Shown: positions 41,714 through 44,116 of the stretch, one piece after another | Layout of the letters: the number at the start of each line of letters is the position of its first letter | How positions within the stretch are numbered: position 1 is the first letter of the stretch | Assembly: GCA_016788065.1 (NCBI GenBank) | Contig: JAEUTI010000065.1 | Coordinates: 1 to 44,116 of the forward strand | Direction: 5' to 3' | From: Bacteroidia bacterium | Lineage (GTDB): Bacteria > Bacteroidota > Bacteroidia > AKYH767-A > OLB10 | DNA length: 44,116 nucleotides | The notes under the pieces: model-generated | Database searches by the model: none | Told to the model about the DNA's origin: nothing | The model's input: only the letters and a program-made list of their open reading frames with translations | Made by a program: the position numbers and the translations under genes

Positions 41714-43615
41714 TTAATAAGCGCGTTCATTGCGACCTTCCATGTAATTTACAAATGACCGGCATACCACCTTGTTACCTCCGGGTGTAGGATAATTTCC
41801 TGAGAAGTACCAGTCGCCGGTATGATCAGGACATGCTTTGTGGAGATCTTCTATTTTCTGAAAAATAATTTCTACTTCAGCACTTATATCCTTCGGACGA
41901 ATCATCTGGGCTATTTTAGCAGATATCTGTTCAGCAGTAAATGGTTTGTAAATTGCTTTTACATGATTTTCCATTTGTGCCGTTGGCAGACTCAGTTGTT
42001 CTTTGCACTTATGATAAACTTCATCAATAATATGTTCGAGATTATTTTCTTCCAGCAAATTAATGGCAGCAGCAAAGGCTACGAAGTCACCCAACTTTGC
42101 CATATCAATGCCATAACAATCGGGATAACGAATCTGCGGTGCTGAAGAAACAATAACAATTTTCTTAGGTCCAAGCCGGTCGAGCATTCGTAAAATCGAC
42201 TTCTTCAGCGTAGTCCCTCTTACAATAGAATCATCGATGATTACCAGATTGTCGGTTCCCTTTTTAACAGTGCCGTAGGTAATGTCGTAAACGTGAGCCA
42301 CCAGATCATTCCGTTGCGAATCATCGGTGATAAACGTTCGCAATTTCGCATCTTTAATGGCAATCTTTTCAATTCTTGGTTTTATAGATAAAATATCATC
42401 CAGCTGTGCCTCCGTTATTCCGGGGCCCGCTTTCATGATTTTCCTTTTCTTCACTTCACGAAGATATTCTTCCATACCTTTTACCATTCCATAAAAGGCA
42501 GATTCAGCAGTGTTGGGGACATAAGAAAAAACAGTATTCCTCAAATCGTAATCAACAGATTCCAATATGGTAGGACAAACTACTCTTCCCAATTCTTTAC
42601 GTTCTTTGTAAATCGACACATCACTTCCCCTCGAGAAATAAATACGTTCAAACGAACATGATTTACGCTCACCGGGTTCACGGAATTGTTGCTGATCAAT
42701 TTTTCCATTTTTACGAATGATCAAAGCATGACCCGGTTTAATTTCCTGCAAAGCTTCAACAGGCAAATTAAACGCTGTTTGAATAGCAGGTCGCTCGGAA
42801 GCAACCACAGCAATTTCATCATCATGGTAAAACCAGGCCGGACGAATACCATTGGGATCACGCATCACAAATGCATCACCATGACCAATTAAGCCGGCAA
42901 TAACATAACCACCATCCCAGTTGCGGGCGGCACGTTTTAAAATTCGTTGTATATCGATGGTCTCGGAAATGAGTCGCGTAATATCACGATTCGATTCACC
43001 CTCCTGCTTGTAACGCTTAAATAATAATTCATTCTCTTCATCCAGAAAATGACCAATCTTTTCCAGCACAGTAACGGTATCCGATTTTTCTTTCGGATGT
43101 TGTCCTAACTCCAGCAACTGAGAAAGTAATTCATCCACATTCGTGAGATTGAAATTACCTGCCACTACCAGATTTCGGGTCATCCAGTTATTCTGACGCA
43201 AAAAAGGATGGCAGTTCTCAATACTGTTTTTGCCATACGTTCCATAGCGAAGATGACCTAAAAATAATTCACCGGTGAATGGCAAATTGGCTTTCAACCA
43301 TTCCGGATCCTGAATTTCATTAGGGAATTCTTTTGCCGCATCTGCAAAACGGGTATTGATTTTGTCGAATACCTCTGCTATCGGCTGATTGGCATTACTG
43401 CGATGACGGCTGATATAACGATTGCCGGGTTCAACATCCAGTTTAATGTTTGCAACCCCGGCACCATCCTGTCCGCGATTGTGTTGCTTCTCCATCAGAA
43501 GATACAACTTGTTGACACCATAAAAAGCAGTGCCGTATTTTTCCTTATAGTAAGATAAAGGCTTTAATAAACGAACCAGCGCGATGCCGCATTCATGTTT
43601 GATCTGATCACTCAT
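41714..43615 (-). CDS. purF: Amidophosphoribosyltransferase, elongated Bacteroidota type
   Basis: 633 residues, longer than the roughly 500 of classical PurF. The N-terminal class II glutamine amidotransferase domain begins MSDQIKHECGIALVRL, with the nucleophile Cys at 9, and carries GQDGAGVANI, LGHLRYGTYG and NFNLTNVDELL. The C-terminal phosphoribosyltransferase domain has the PRPP loop NLVIIDDSIVRGTTLKKS near residue 460. DPNGIRPAWFYHDDEIAVVASERPAI and SCSFERIYFSRGSD are typical of PurF. It catalyses the first committed step of purine synthesis, PRPP plus glutamine to phosphoribosylamine. A metabolic paralog cannot be fully excluded given the extra length (inserts near 75-110 and a C-terminal extension). 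A perfect -7 element precedes it. Confidence 0.88.
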   Translation of the reverse strand: MSDQIKHECGIALVRLLKPLSYYKEKYGTAFYGVNKLYLLMEKQHNRGQDGAGVANIKLDVEPGNRYISRHRSNANQPIAEVFDKINTRFADAAKEFPNEIQDPEWLKANLPFTGELFLGHLRYGTYGKNSIENCHPFLRQNNWMTRNLVVAGNFNLTNVDELLSQLLELGQHPKEKSDTVTVLEKIGHFLDEENELLFKRYKQEGESNRDITRLISETIDIQRILKRAARNWDGGYVIAGLIGHGDAFVMRDPNGIRPAWFYHDDEIAVVASERPAIQTAFNLPVEALQEIKPGHALIIRKNGKIDQQQFREPGERKSCSFERIYFSRGSDVSIYKERKELGRVVCPTILESVDYDLRNTVFSYVPNTAESAFYGMVKGMEEYLREVKKRKIMKAGPGITEAQLDDILSIKPRIEKIAIKDAKLRTFITDDSQRNDLVAHVYDITYGTVKKGTDNLVIIDDSIVRGTTLKKSILRMLDRLGPKKIVIVSSAPQIRYPDCYGIDMAKLGDFVAFAAAINLLEENNLEHIIDEVYHKCKEQLSLPTAQMENHVKAIYKPFTAEQISAKIAQMIRPKDISAEVEIIFQKIEDLHKACPDHTGDWYFSGNYPTPGGNKVVCRSFVNYMEGRNERAY

Positions 43616-43632
43616 GGGTGGTTTCTAAGGTG

Positions 43633-43640
43633 CAAAGATA
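43633..43640 (-). promoter_or_regulatory. Putative -7 element TATCTTTG for purF
   Basis: TATCTTTG on the minus strand, 17 nt before the ATG at 43615. It is preceded by a T-rich run and has no clear -33 TTG. Confidence 0.55.
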
Positions 43641-43763
43641 CAAAAAAAAGAAATACGGAAATGTGCTGAATATCAATGTGATGCAACGCGATGGTTTGGT
43701 GATTTGAAAATTTGATGGTTTGGTGATGGTGGTTCCGGAGTAAAATGGTGTGACTGCACGGTG

Positions 43764-43798
43764 GTTGAAAGTTGTAAGTTGAAAGTTGTAGGTTGAAT
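43764..43798. repeat. Heptamer array GTTGAAA/GTTGTAA x5
   Basis: Units GTTGAAA, GTTGTAA, GTTGAAA, GTTGTAG, GTTGAAT. Around it (43683-43760) is the GGTTTGGTGATTTG / TTCCGGAGTAAAA element also found at 36858-36985. At 43805-43824 and onward are CCCTGAGCGCAGTCGATGGG-type inverted repeats, and at 43915-43936 a GAGACGCAT palindrome. These explain the gene-free stretch 43616-44018. Confidence 0.85.
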
Positions 43799-43914
43799 GC
43801 GCTGCCCTGAGCGCAGTCGATGGGCGCTGCCCTGAGCAACGCCGAAGGCGGTCCCCGCAAGGCACGATGCGGGGGTGCTAATTGTTGTTCCAGAGTTAAA
43901 AGGTGTGACATGTA

Positions 43915-43936
43915 GAGACGCATTGCTATGCGTCTC
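43915..43936. repeat. Palindrome GAGACGCAT-TGCT-ATGCGTCTC
   Basis: A 9-bp stem and 4-nt loop, same family as 5497-5517 and the 74-bp repeat units. Confidence 0.8.
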
Positions 43937-44018
43937 GCTGCAATGAGCAACACCGACGGGCGCTGCCCTGAGCGCAGTCGTATTCTAGGATATCCAAATT
44001 AGCAAATATATTTATCAT

Positions 44019-44116
44019 TTAAGCTGCATTTTTGTAGTTATCAACATACATTTCTTGTCTTTTCACTACAGCAAATATGCGTAAGATGAGTTTGAATTTT
44101 ATATTGTTTAAGACGA
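44019..44116 (-). CDS. Partial CDS cut by the right edge, transposase-tail-like
   Basis: The last 31 codons of a minus-strand frame read without a stop from the window edge to TAA at 44019-44021. Pieces include NNIKFKLILRIFAVVKRQEM and YVDNYKNAA. The KFKLxLRIFAVVKRxE pattern reminds me of the C-terminal end of some DDE transposases, but the fragment is too short to be sure. It could also be a chance open frame. Confidence 0.35.
   Translation of the reverse strand, partial: VLNNIKFKLILRIFAVVKRQEMYVDNYKNAA

Noticed and set aside
43608..43953. Two minus-strand ORFs of 85 and 113 codons upstream of purF
   Set aside because: They translate the heptamer array and inverted repeats (low-complexity NLQLSTYNFQ-type sequence) and overlap the purF promoter.

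Overview
The window reads as chromosomal DNA from a member of the Bacteroidota, most likely a free-living, Chitinophagales/Sphingobacteriia-like lineage. The evidence is: several secreted proteins with C-terminal type IX secretion (T9SS) sorting domains; a SusC-like/OMP beta-barrel receptor with a carboxypeptidase-regulatory N-domain; Bacteroidota-type promoters (TTG-N19-TAnnTTTG); start codons without Shine-Dalgarno sequences; and an elongated Bacteroidota-type PurF. The lineage call is inference; no rRNA or tRNA gene is visible.

Layout. 1-5.4 kb: an M1 aminopeptidase and a membrane J-domain protein (minus strand), divergent from a polyprenyl diphosphate synthase. 5.8-7.8 kb: a GNAT acetyltransferase and a choice-of-anchor-L T9SS protein. 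8.2-14.4 kb: a divergent metabolic cluster. On the minus strand are an esterase, an ATP-grasp ligase and a GCS2/YbdK-like carboxylate-amine ligase, behind a textbook promoter. On the plus strand are a second esterase, a bile-acid:Na+ symporter-family transporter and a PlsC-like acyltransferase. 14.5-28.6 kb: a secreted-protein island, all minus strand. It holds two paralogous beta-propeller-like T9SS proteins, a PKD/T9SS protein, a collapsed T9SS gene relic, a giant 2749-residue protein and a small secreted protein. 29.6-33.2 kb: an outer-membrane receptor and thiL. 33.3-35.6 kb: a third propeller-like T9SS paralog sitting exactly between two 377-bp direct repeats. 35.7-39.4 kb: a catalytic ALDH and a truncated pseudo-ALDH, probably a split ALDH16, separated by a NUMOD4/HNH endonuclease gene. 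39.6-43.6 kb: a possible operon purF-like, DUF502, coiled-coil protein, PPK2. The right edge cuts a small unidentified CDS.

The intergenic DNA is the most unusual feature. Nearly every long spacer is filled with short tandem arrays of 7 or 8 bp units from several unrelated families: TGATCAC, AATCCTT, CTATCAT, CACTTGC, GTTGAAA and the octamer TGATGTGC. Longer composite dispersed elements and palindromes are interspersed. Arrays of at least three families begin inside the stop codon of the upstream gene. Because 7 and 8 are not multiples of 3, a stop triplet in the unit appears in all three frames within three units.

The best candidates for something undescribed are: (1) the ligase/ATP-grasp/twin-esterase/transporter cluster as a small-molecule (peptide-like) pathway; (2) the stop-codon-anchored heptamer/octamer arrays; (3) the recombining propeller-T9SS paralog family with near-identical ends and divergent middles, one copy flanked by direct repeats and a relic of a T9SS gene nearby; (4) the unrecognised enzyme-like core of the giant secreted protein.
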